Origin: GCA-2733415 sp965178635
GTDB taxonomy: Bacteria > Bacteroidota > Bacteroidia > Flavobacteriales > Flavobacteriaceae
Direction: 5' to 3'
Assembly: GCA_965178635.1 (NCBI GenBank)
Contig: CBCXVT010000003.1
Location: 1-64,000 of the forward strand
DNA length: 64,000 bases
Position numbers and translations under genes: made by a program. The notes beneath the pieces are model-generated. The model searched no databases and was not told the origin of the DNA. It saw only the letters and a program-made list of their open reading frames with translations. Below are positions 1-7,564 of the stretch, piece by piece (position 1 is the first letter of the stretch; each line of letters starts with the position of its first letter).

Positions 1-398
1 ATCTGATTATCAATTAGAGCATAAGAATAAGTATACCAATTAGTTGGATTATATTTGCTTTTTGTACTTTCATAATCTGCAACTTCATTTTCAATAAACT
101 CAAATTCAAAAATTTCCTTTGTAGATGATTTAAACAAGATTTTCCCACCTCTTTCAGTTGTAAATACAGATGGAGAATTTAATTTTAACGAAATATAAAC
201 TTTATCGTTAACTCTTCTTAAACCAATATCAATAGCATTAAAACCACTACCCATACTTTTAGTAATTCTCTCTCTTTTTAATTCAATTATTTTGCTACCT
301 GTAAATTCATCTACTTCATTTTTTAAATATTTACATTTTTGAGAATATAGAGAAAGACCAAAAGTTAAAGTCAGTAAAAGTAAAAATAGTTTTTTCAT
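1..398 (-). CDS. Secreted protein of unknown function (5' part only)
   Basis: An open frame on the minus strand begins with ATG at 396-398 and runs off the left edge of the window, so about 132 codons are visible. The first 20 residues form a typical signal peptide (MKKLFLLLLTLTFGLSLYSQ), followed by a mature part that starts KCKYLKNEVDEF. The visible mature part is rich in beta-prone and charged residues and has no motif I recognise. It is separated from tRNA-Leu by about 500 bases of repeat-bearing DNA. If an integrated element occupies the left flank of tRNA-Leu, this gene could be its cargo; that is inference. The function is unknown. Confidence 0.7.
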   Translation of the reverse strand, partial: MKKLFLLLLTLTFGLSLYSQKCKYLKNEVDEFTGSKIIELKRERITKSMGSGFNAIDIGLRRVNDKVYISLKLNSPSVFTTERGGKILFKSSTKEIFEFEFIENEVADYESTKSKYNPTNWYTYSYALIDNQ

Positions 399-855
399 AG
401 TAAAATAGTTTATTTACAATAAAACTAACAAAAAAAAATCATATCTACTATTAGACTACCTAATACAATTAATAATTTCATAATTACTAAAACAACGATT
501 TTCTAACGTAAAAACACGCTTGTTATAAATTCACATACAGACTTCGGTACTATCTATTATGCGTATGTAATAAAAAAGTAAAACAATACGCGCACGCACG
601 AGAGAGTAAAAAAGATTATTTCCCTATCTGTAAGCGTATGTAATAAAATAATATTATTCAGACTTCGTTACTATCTGTTATGCGGGTGTATAAAATAAAA
701 CATAGACTTCATTGGTATCTGTTCGCGTATGTAATAAAAATAATATTATTCAGACTTCTGCACTATCTGTTATGCAGGTGTAATAAAATTAAGTATTTAA
801 TAAAAGATGTTGAGGTTTTTTAATCGGTTGACTAGATGTTGACTAACCTAAAAGC
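399..855. repeat. Intergenic region with a degenerate direct-repeat cluster
   Basis: No gene is visible here. Between about 538 and 795 a motif of the form CAGACTTCnntACTATCTGTT, followed by ATGCGTATGTAATAAAA, recurs four to five times with small differences (starts near 538, 659, 703 and 750, plus a partial copy near 633). Copies alternate between GTATGTAATAAAA and GGTGTAATAAAA endings, and two carry a trailing AATAATATTATT. The CAGA and TCTG ends of each unit could pair weakly. The role is unknown. Confidence 0.7.
826..848. other. Paired GTTGACTA repeats beside the tRNA-Leu 3' end
   Basis: GTTGACTA occurs at 827-834 and again at 838-845, an 11-base period, 53 to 75 bases beyond the tRNA-Leu 3' end and just past its terminator. 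Read in the tRNA direction each copy is TAGTCAAC. A similar pair (GGTCAAGCTA twice, 12-base period) lies at the same distance beyond tRNA-CAU at 51130-51151, at the edge of an integrated element. I infer integrase arm-type sites; this is not proven. Confidence 0.4.
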
Positions 856-898
856 AAAAAAGACTTAAACAACTGATAATCAGCATCTAAGTCTTTTT
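856..898 (-). terminator. Terminator after tRNA-Leu
   Basis: On the minus strand an AAAAAGACTTA / TAAGTCTTTTT stem with a 20-base loop sits directly after the tRNA 3' end and finishes in a T run. Confidence 0.75.
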
Positions 899-900
899 AA

Positions 901-985
901 TGGTACGGGAGAAGAGACTCGAACTCTCACACCTCGCGGCACCAGATCCTAAGTCTGGCGTGTCTACCAATTCCACCACTCCCGC
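901..985 (-). tRNA. tRNA-Leu (anticodon UAG)
   Basis: The minus strand folds as a class II tRNA of 85 bases including an encoded CCA (901-903). The acceptor stem pairs GCGGGAG with CTCCCGT, with one G-U pair. The anticodon loop CTTAGGA gives UAG between CCAGA and TCTGG arms, and a long variable arm and the GTTCGAGTC T loop are present. The long variable arm and UAG anticodon make this tRNA-Leu. Its 3' flank carries paired octamers like those beside the integrated tRNA-CAU. Confidence 0.97.
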
Positions 986-1087
986 AATTGAGACTGCAAA
1001 TATAAGTATTCCTATAGATATACAAACAAAAATTAAAAAAATAATACTACGATTTTTAGTACATTTGAAAATCTAAAAATTTCACGT

Positions 1088-2475
1088 ATGAATTCTATCA
1101 AAGACTATATTGAAAATAACAAAGAACGTTTTTTAGGCGAACTTGTTGAACTATTAAAAATACCTTCTGTAAGTGCTGATTCTGCATTTGAAAAAGATGT
1201 TCATAAAACCGCCGAAATGGTCAAAGACAGTTTGAAAAAAGCAGGCTGTGATACTGTGGAAATTTGCCAAACTGATGGTTACCCTATTGTTTATGGTGAA
1301 AAATTAGTTGACCCAGCTTTACCAACTATTTTAGTATATGGACATTATGATGTACAACCAGCTGACCCAATTGAATTATGGACATCACCACCTTTTGAAC
1401 CAGTAATTAAAACAACTGACAAACACCCGGAAGGCGCAATTTTTGCACGTGGTGCTTGTGATGATAAAGGGCAAATGTACATGCATGTTAAAGCTTTAGA
1501 GTTTATGACTTCTACAGACCAATTACCGTGTAATGTTAAATTTATGATTGAAGGAGAAGAAGAAGTTGGTTCTGTAAACCTTGGTGTATTTGTGAAAAAC
1601 AACCAAGAAAAATTAAAGAACGATGTCATTCTTATTTCAGATACTGGAATGATAGCGAATAATATTCCGTCTATCACAACTGGATTACGAGGGTTGAGTT
1701 ATGTTGAAGTTGAAGTTACCGGTCCAAACAGAGATTTACATTCTGGTTTATATGGTGGTGCTGTTGCTAATCCTATTAATGTACTGACAAAAATGATTGC
1801 ATCATTACATGATGAAAATAATCATATTACTATTCCTGGATTTTATGATGGTGTAGAAGAGTTATCTCGTGAAGAGCGTGATGAAATGGCAAAAGCACCA
1901 TTCTCTTTAGACAACTATAAAAAAGCCTTAGACATTAATGCCGTTTACGGTGAAACAGGGTATACAACTAATGAACGTAATTCTATAAGACCAACTTTAG
2001 ATGTTAATGGTATTTGGGGTGGTTATATTGGTGAAGGTGCAAAAACCGTTATTGCTTCTAAAGCATATGCAAAAATATCAATGCGTTTAGTGCCAAATCA
2101 AGATTGGGAAACTATTACAGATTTATTTAAAGCGCATTTTGAAAGCATCGCTCCAGCAGGAGTTACTGTAAAAGTAACACCTCATCATGGTGGGCAAGGG
2201 TATGTAACACCAACAACAAGTGTGGGTTATCAAGCGGCGAGTATGGCGTATAATGATACGTTTGGTAAAAACCGATACCTCAACGTAGTGGAGGAAGTAT
2301 TCCTATTGTTGCGCTGTTTGAAGAAGAATTAAAGAGTAAAACTATTTTAATGGGATTCGGATTAGATTCTGATGCAATCCACTCTCCAAATGAACATTTT
2401 GGCGTATTCAATTATTTAAAAGGAATTGAAACCATTCCGTTATTCTACAAGTACTTTACTGAATTATCTAAATAG
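1088..2475 (+). pseudogene. M20 family dipeptidase with a frameshift near the 3' end
   Basis: This is a zinc-dependent M20 peptidase that would cleave dipeptides or small peptides in the cytoplasm. The metal-site motifs are visible: GHYDVQPAD (His and Asp), RGACDDKGQ (bridging Asp) and IEGEEEVGS (catalytic Glu). The first frame stops at 2332, but the expected C-terminus (PIPQRSGGSIPIVALFEEE, then LMGFGLDSDAIHSPNEHFG) continues in another frame to TAG at 2473-2475. One missing A in the A-run at 2267-2271 explains it, and restoring that base gives 462 residues. The lost part carries the last histidine ligand (IHSPNE), so a real frameshift would inactivate the enzyme. A sequencing error is more likely, because the downstream frame is perfectly conserved. 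Confidence 0.85.
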
Positions 2476-2498
2476 ATAGTTTTTGATATAAAAATTAG

Positions 2499-2523
2499 AG
2501 TCCGCTTTTACGCGGACTTTTTT
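2499..2523 (+). terminator. Terminator after the dipeptidase
   Basis: GTCCGC pairs with GCGGAC across a 6-base loop and is followed by six T. Confidence 0.8.
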
Positions 2524-2539
2524 ATGCTTTATTTTTTTA

Positions 2540-2555
2540 CTCTACACTTGTAGAG
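2540..2555. promoter_or_regulatory. BlaI-type operator palindrome 1
   Basis: CTCTACA-CT-TGTAGAG is a perfect 7+7 palindrome containing TACAnnTGTA, the core recognised by BlaI/MecI repressors. It lies 47 bases before the blaI start and 28 bases (centre to centre) from a second copy. Assignment to this BlaI is inference from position. Confidence 0.75.
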
Positions 2556-2568
2556 TTAAAATATTGTT

Positions 2569-2582
2569 TCTACATTTGTAGA
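2569..2582. promoter_or_regulatory. BlaI-type operator palindrome 2
   Basis: TCTACA-TT-TGTAGA is a second palindrome with the TACAnnTGTA core, 19 bases before the blaI ATG. Together with the copy at 2540-2555 it suggests autoregulation of the blaI-M56 operon by cooperative dimers. Confidence 0.75.
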
Positions 2583-2601
2583 GAACAATTGAATACCCGT
2601 T

Positions 2602-2967
2602 ATGAAATTATCAAAAACAGAAGAAACTTTAATGAATTATCTATGGCAATTAGAAACTGCTTTCATGAAAGATTTATTAGATGTATATCCTGAGCCAAAG
2701 CCAGCAACAACAACTTTGGCTACACTGTTAAAACGAATGACTGATAAAGGGTATATCGCTTATAATTTAAATGGAAAATCAAGGGAATATTATCCGTTGG
2801 TAAAAAAGGAGGCCTATTTTTCTAAGCATGTCAATGGCTTAATTAAAAATTTTTTTAATGATAGTGCCTCACAATTTGCGTCGTTTTTTACTAAAGAAAC
2901 TAACTTGAGTAAAGAAGAATTAGAGCATTTGAAATCATTAATAGACGGCGAACTTAAAAAGAAATAA
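2602..2967 (+). CDS. blaI: BlaI/MecI family transcriptional repressor
   Basis: This is a 121-residue winged-helix repressor of the penicillinase-repressor family. The sequence opens KLSKTEETLMNYLWQLE, the usual first helix. A recognition segment, TTTLATLLKRMTDKGYI, follows at about residues 36-52, with a strand-wing at GKSREYYPLV, and the C-terminal half should dimerise. The family binds TACAnnTGTA palindromes, and two such sites lie immediately upstream. The stop is 2 bases before the M56 gene start, so the two are one operon. By family analogy the M56 partner would cleave this repressor on an envelope signal. In Bacteroidota the signal is usually unknown, so resistance should not be assumed. 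Confidence 0.92.
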   Translation: MKLSKTEETLMNYLWQLETAFMKDLLDVYPEPKPATTTLATLLKRMTDKGYIAYNLNGKSREYYPLVKKEAYFSKHVNGLIKNFFNDSASQFASFFTKETNLSKEELEHLKSLIDGELKKK

Positions 2968-2969
2968 TC

Positions 2970-4847
2970 ATGGTAGACTATCTTTTAAAATCCGGGGCGT
3001 GTTTAACAGTATTTTACTTGTTTTATGTATTGTTTTTAGAAAAAGAAAACATGCATGTACACAAACGTATCTATCTTATAGCAACACTGCTTATAGCATT
3101 TGCAATACCATTTGTAACCTTTACAAGCTATGTAGAAGTTGTGGAAGTGATACAGCCAATTATAGCTTCACAAAACACAATTGAAATCCCAATAATTAAC
3201 GAACCTGAAACTGTCTCATATACAACAGAAATTTTATGGAGTGTATACGGGTTAGGCGTGCTGTTATTCGGATTTAAATTTGTTAAAAACTTGAATGAAA
3301 TTATTCAAAAAATAAGAATTAATCCAAATCAAAAAGAAGACGATACGGTTTCTGTATTATTAAAAGAAGACATCGTGCCACATACATTTTTCAGTTACAT
3401 TTTCTACAACAAACAGAAATACATCACGCATCAAATACCAAAAGAAGTTGTTTTACATGAGCAAACACATGCCAAACAGAAACATAGCTTAGATGTGTTG
3501 TTTATTGAATTTCTTCAAGTGTTATTTTGGTTCAACCCAATACTCTATTTGATAAATAAAGCCATGAAATTAAATCATGAGTTTTTAGCAGATCAAGCTG
3601 TAATAACAAACGGCATACAAACACAAAATTATCAAAAAACATTGCTTGCATATTCATCACATGCATATCAATTACCCTTGGCAAATGCCATTAATTATTC
3701 ATCAATCAAAAAACGTTTTACAGTTATGAAAACACACACATCAAAGAAAAAAATCTGGTTTAAAAGTATTATTTTATTACCGGTACTGGCGCTATTACTA
3801 TTTAGTTTTAGTACAAAAATTCAGCAAGACAAAGCAACACCAAAGCAAGTTGCAGAGTACAACAAATTGGCTAAAAAGTATAACGAACAACCAAAAAACA
3901 ATCGTATTATAAAGTTAAAAGACATCAACAGACTAGAATATTTATACAATTTGATGACGCCTGCTCAGAAAAAATCTGCGCAACCATTTCCTGATTGTCC
4001 ACCTCCACCTCCACCAATACCTGCTGATGCAACAGAAGAGCAAATCAGAAAATACGAGAAGACCATAAAAGCATATGAAAAAGAAGTTGAGAAAGCACAC
4101 CATGAATTAAATCGTGTGGATGACTTTGTACACAAAGGCGATATTTCAAATATTCCGCCACCTCCTCCGCCAATGTCACCAGTAGAATTTATCAAGCATA
4201 ACGCAAAAAAAGGACATGAATTTTATTATAACAACAAGAAAATAAGCTCAAAACAAGCAATTGAAATAGCACTGAAAAATGACGCTATCAACCTGTTGGC
4301 AAAAGATAACAAAGTAACTTTATCAAAAGAACCAATTACTATTGACAAGACACAATCAACTAAGAACGAACTCCCTAGGAATGCTAAGTTTATTCTAGAT
4401 AATAAAAAAGTGTCTTATGAGGAAGCTTCAAAAGTAAATAATAACAATATAGAAAGTGTTGATGTAGCTAATAGAGACGGAAATGGCAATAAATTAGAGA
4501 AACCAACAATCTATATTTACACAAAAAAGCCAAAGAAAGTAGTAGACGAATCTGAACGCCCTATAACATCAATCAACGGCATTGGTTGTGTGGAATGTGT
4601 TTTAGAATTAACCAAAGAGAAGTTAGCTGAGATAGTCCTTTCTGTTGATAAAGGAGAAATTATGAAATTCAACATCAAGTTTCAGAAAAAACCCACTGTG
4701 AAAATAACTAACAGTACTATTTTAAATGATCAGGCTAAACAATTTTTAGATGAGGCTGAAGTTGGACAAATGGTACAAATATTCGGATTGAAATCATCCG
4801 CTAGCAAACAACATAGTCCGCCAGTTTTATTTATTATTACTGAGTAA
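2970..4847 (+). CDS. BlaR1-like M56 membrane metallopeptidase with long periplasmic tail
   Basis: This is the 625-residue sensor partner of blaI. Membrane helices lie at about residues 4-23, 34-51 and 86-104, with another near 260-280. The zinc motif HEQTH is at 163-167 and the third ligand is probably Glu204 in NHEFLADQA. In this family the cytoplasmic peptidase degrades the repressor. The tail after residue 285 is unusual: two polyproline stretches (CPPPPPPIP and IPPPPPPMSP) flank a charged coiled segment of about 55 residues. Two related modules follow (FYYNNKKISSKQAIEIA and FILDNKKVSYEEASKV), and the protein ends without a penicillin-binding domain. It is therefore a general envelope sensor, not a proven beta-lactam receptor. 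Confidence 0.85.
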   Translation: MVDYLLKSGACLTVFYLFYVLFLEKENMHVHKRIYLIATLLIAFAIPFVTFTSYVEVVEVIQPIIASQNTIEIPIINEPETVSYTTEILWSVYGLGVLLFGFKFVKNLNEIIQKIRINPNQKEDDTVSVLLKEDIVPHTFFSYIFYNKQKYITHQIPKEVVLHEQTHAKQKHSLDVLFIEFLQVLFWFNPILYLINKAMKLNHEFLADQAVITNGIQTQNYQKTLLAYSSHAYQLPLANAINYSSIKKRFTVMKTHTSKKKIWFKSIILLPVLALLLFSFSTKIQQDKATPKQVAEYNKLAKKYNEQPKNNRIIKLKDINRLEYLYNLMTPAQKKSAQPFPDCPPPPPPIPADATEEQIRKYEKTIKAYEKEVEKAHHELNRVDDFVHKGDISNIPPPPPPMSPVEFIKHNAKKGHEFYYNNKKISSKQAIEIALKNDAINLLAKDNKVTLSKEPITIDKTQSTKNELPRNAKFILDNKKVSYEEASKVNNNNIESVDVANRDGNGNKLEKPTIYIYTKKPKKVVDESERPITSINGIGCVECVLELTKEKLAEIVLSVDKGEIMKFNIKFQKKPTVKITNSTILNDQAKQFLDEAEVGQMVQIFGLKSSASKQHSPPVLFIITE

Positions 4848-4854
4848 ATCGCAT

Positions 4855-4884
4855 AAAAAAGGAGGCTATTTAGCCTCCTTTTTT
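4855..4884. terminator. Bidirectional terminator
   Basis: AAGGAGGCT pairs with AGCCTCCTT, flanked by A and T runs, between the convergent M56 gene and M28 peptidase gene. Confidence 0.85.
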
Positions 4885-4902
4885 ATTACTATATTAAAGC
4901 TA

Positions 4903-6273
4903 TTATTGCTTTACAACCTTAAATGTTTTCTTAGTATTTGAAGATACCCCAACCTCTAAAAAATAAACTCCAGAAGGTAAATCAACCGTATTTATTTCTG
5001 ACTTATTAACGTTTAGTTTCTTGTTGAATATTTCCTTTCCTGTAATAGAAATTAGTTTTGTGTTTACTTGTGTAACATCAGATGAAAATCCAGATAGCTT
5101 TATCACATCCGTAGTTGGATTAGGGAACATTCTTAAATTTTCTAATTGATAATCATTAACACCTAAGACATTAAATGCAACACAATCACTCATTAGAGTA
5201 CACCCACTCACGGTTACTTGTACTGCATAATTACCTGTCACGGCTGGCGTAAAGTTTTTGTTGATTTCATTTGAAATCGGGCTATTAGCATTATCACAAT
5301 CTACCCATTGATAAGTTGCTGAGGTACTAACTTCATTTGAAGTTAAAAACGTCGCATTATTGATAGTAGTATCATCAATTGTATTGGCTTTTGTTGCCAT
5401 ATATCCAACAACCAATTTACTCATTTCGTGGTAATACGGCATATTAAATAAGTTTATGCGATCACTCGATGAATGGTACCCTGGGGTAATGTCATTATTT
5501 TCCCAACTCTCTCCAAATAAAACAGCTGAGTACCCCTGACCCCAAAAAGAGCTATGGTCACTTGCTGTTGTCCCAGGATTAACTACGACTGGTATTAAGT
5601 TTAACCCATAAGTAGTGTTTACTGCAATAATATCATCTTTCATTGCTAATGAATTCGTAAAAGGGCGCACATCAATATCAAATCTACTATCGTCATCACC
5701 GTCATAACCCATCATATCAATATTAAATGCTCCAAGAATATTATCACCATCATTAGCCGCTCTTTGCGCATATACTCTACTTCCATGCAAGCCAGTTTCT
5801 TCTTCATCCCAAAGCGCATAAACAACTGTGTTTTCTGTACAATGAGGTGATAGAATTCTTGCTAATTCCATAATAGCTGCAACTCCACTAGCGTTATCAT
5901 CTGCACAATAGTTAGCAACAGAATCATAATGAGCTGAAATTAAATAAATGTCATTAGGGTTTGTATTACCTACTTGAGTAGCAATTATATTTTTACCTCC
6001 AGCAGAATAATCGTGTTCTTCAACAGTCAAGCCTAAGGCTTCCATGCGCTCCTTTATATAATAAGCCGCATCATCATTTCCGGAATTACTAACTCTATTT
6101 AAAAGTGTAACTGGGTTGCCATTAACAGTAGTAGCATCTTCTCCTGAGAACTCTCTAACAGTTGTGGTTAGTCTGGCTAAGTCAGTTTGATTAATTAATT
6201 CTTGAACAGATTGTGCTTGTAATGCGAGTATTGCAAAAGACAAATACGCGATGAAAAGTAGTGCTTTTTTCAT
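4903..6273 (-). CDS. Secreted M28 zinc peptidase with T9SS type A sorting tail
   Basis: This 456-residue protein has a signal peptide (to about residue 20, ending LALQAQ). The M28 aminopeptidase domain shows its metal ligands: ISAHYDSV, CADDNASGVAA, WDEEETGLHGS, NIDMMGYDGD and the final His in GYHSSSDR. A beta domain of about 70 residues with two cysteine pairs follows. The C-terminus is a T9SS type A sorting domain (MFPNPTTDVIKL to the FKVVKQ end), which directs transport across the outer membrane and anchoring or release. It probably removes N-terminal residues from extracellular peptides. It is a single-gene unit; the neighbouring YjbR gene is downstream of a different gene. Confidence 0.93.
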   Translation of the reverse strand: MKKALLFIAYLSFAILALQAQSVQELINQTDLARLTTTVREFSGEDATTVNGNPVTLLNRVSNSGNDDAAYYIKERMEALGLTVEEHDYSAGGKNIIATQVGNTNPNDIYLISAHYDSVANYCADDNASGVAAIMELARILSPHCTENTVVYALWDEEETGLHGSRVYAQRAANDGDNILGAFNIDMMGYDGDDDSRFDIDVRPFTNSLAMKDDIIAVNTTYGLNLIPVVVNPGTTASDHSSFWGQGYSAVLFGESWENNDITPGYHSSSDRINLFNMPYYHEMSKLVVGYMATKANTIDDTTINNATFLTSNEVSTSATYQWVDCDNANSPISNEINKNFTPAVTGNYAVQVTVSGCTLMSDCVAFNVLGVNDYQLENLRMFPNPTTDVIKLSGFSSDVTQVNTKLISITGKEIFNKKLNVNKSEINTVDLPSGVYFLEVGVSSNTKKTFKVVKQ

Positions 6274-6351
6274 GATTATAAGTAGATTAAGTACGTTTGG
6301 GGTCTTAAAATTAATAATATTTTTTAAGCCAACCTAAAACTAATCGTCTAA

Positions 6352-6711
6352 TTACAAGAGTTCACGTTGCTTTTTTGTCAAGCTTTTAACAACTAAATCG
6401 TAAGAATGGTCAATCAGTTTATGGATCAATTCAATAGGTAATTCACCTTTACAGATTCTAACTGAGTTCCAATGTTTTTTACTCATGTGCCAACCAGGCT
6501 CAATACTTTCATATTCAGCACGTAATTCTTGTGCATAGTCTGGGTCACATTTCAAGTTTAAAAATTGTTCACCTTTCTCCCAATCTTTTAGTGAAGTTAA
6601 CGCAAACATTTTACCAGACACCTTGAAAACCAACGTGTATTTATCAAAAGGAAAATGTTCAGTAACTGCTTTTTTAGATAGACAAAACTCTCTGAATTCT
6701 TCTATATTCAT
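6352..6711 (-). CDS. MmcQ/YjbR family protein
   Basis: This 119-residue protein has the compact MmcQ/YjbR fold (CyaY-like). Family signatures include the N-terminal EFREFCLSKKAVTEHFPFD, the FALTSL strand, the LKCDP segment and GWHMSKKHWNSV near residues 73-84. Members are small cytoplasmic proteins sometimes called DNA-binding, but their role is not established. The start is 3 bases after the stop of the cyclase gene, so the two are co-transcribed; the function need not be related. Confidence 0.9.
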   Translation of the reverse strand: MNIEEFREFCLSKKAVTEHFPFDKYTLVFKVSGKMFALTSLKDWEKGEQFLNLKCDPDYAQELRAEYESIEPGWHMSKKHWNSVRICKGELPIELIHKLIDHSYDLVVKSLTKKQRELL

Positions 6712-6714
6712 ATT

Positions 6715-7461
6715 CTAATTTTCTAAACGGTATAATACGGGTTTACTTGGCGTAGCATCATTATGAAAAGATGCTATTTGTAAGTTCAACAAATACATAC
6801 CATCTTCTACAGCGTCAGGCACAAAAATTAATTCCGTAATTGTAGCATCAAACCTGATGTTACCCGAAGTATTCCAAAACGCATTATGTGACGCTAATTT
6901 TCCACCATCTACTTCTTTATCTACACTTGGTAAATCTATTAGTAAATGTGTTACACCAATTTCCCTCAAGTAAATTGCAGCTTCAACATCTAAATACGCA
7001 GGGTTTGTTCCTGAATATTTTTGCGTGAACTTATTTTCTAAATTTGGCAGAGTTCTAATTATAATAGCATCAGGCTCCGTTTGCAAACCACTTATCAATT
7101 GCTCTTTAGTAATTACATAGTCATTGTCAATTTTTTGCGGCTGAACACTTATAACCTCAGCACTAAAAAAGAATGTTTTTAAACAGTCGTTTATACTATA
7201 AAACTCTTTTGTGATGTGCCCAACACACTCTGTATGTGTCCCGTGTGCATGTGGATTAAAGTATATATTGTTAAAGTTTGTTGGCGCGCCTTCGGCTACA
7301 CTACCAATCCAGTCGCCAAAAACTACGGGGTCCTTTTTGGGTGCATTTAAATTCCACGCAATAGGGTTATTGTCATTAAAGTTTAAAGGCAATGAAATAT
7401 CTATTGGTGAAGACAAATTAACTGTGTATAAACTACTATTTAGTTGTACTGTAGAAATCAT
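6715..7461 (-). CDS. Cyclase family protein (kynurenine formamidase-like)
   Basis: This is a metal-dependent hydrolase of the cyclase/kynurenine formamidase group, 248 residues from the chosen start. The family metal motif is visible as HAHGTHTECVGH, with further conserved residues in DAIIIRTLPN, the TNPAYL segment and LLIDLPSVD. The frame stays open 17 codons upstream to 7512, but that stretch reads like intergenic sequence. ATG at 7459-7461 (MISTVQLNSS) fits the usual N-terminus better. The substrate is not predictable: tryptophan catabolism is one option, but no kyn genes are nearby. It leads a two-gene unit with the YjbR gene. Confidence 0.85.
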   Translation of the reverse strand: MISTVQLNSSLYTVNLSSPIDISLPLNFNDNNPIAWNLNAPKKDPVVFGDWIGSVAEGAPTNFNNIYFNPHAHGTHTECVGHITKEFYSINDCLKTFFFSAEVISVQPQKIDNDYVITKEQLISGLQTEPDAIIIRTLPNLENKFTQKYSGTNPAYLDVEAAIYLREIGVTHLLIDLPSVDKEVDGGKLASHNAFWNTSGNIRFDATITELIFVPDAVEDGMYLLNLQIASFHNDATPSKPVLYRLEN

Positions 7462-7510
7462 ATATGTAAATATACTTAATTTTAAAAAGAAAGCTTTAGC
7501 TATTAGAACC

Positions 7511-7542
7511 AAAAAAGGCGAAAGATAAATCTTTCGCCTTTT
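7511..7542 (-). terminator. Terminator after the BNR protein
   Basis: AAGGCGAAAG pairs with CTTTCGCCTT around a 6-base loop and ends in T on the minus strand. It follows the stop of the 1160-residue gene. Confidence 0.8.
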
Positions 7543-7564
7543 GTTATTTAAACTATTTTAAAAA

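Noticed and set aside
538..795. Possible CRISPR array
   Set aside because: Copies are degenerate, differ in length and ending, and have no regular spacers. No cas gene is visible.
2970..4847. Beta-lactam resistance locus
   Set aside because: The M56 protein lacks a penicillin-binding domain and no lactamase is adjacent. The distant serine hydrolase at 40760-41962 is not linked to it.
7462..7512. Upstream extension of the cyclase gene
   Set aside because: The 17 extra codons are not family-like, and an internal ATG gives the usual N-terminus.
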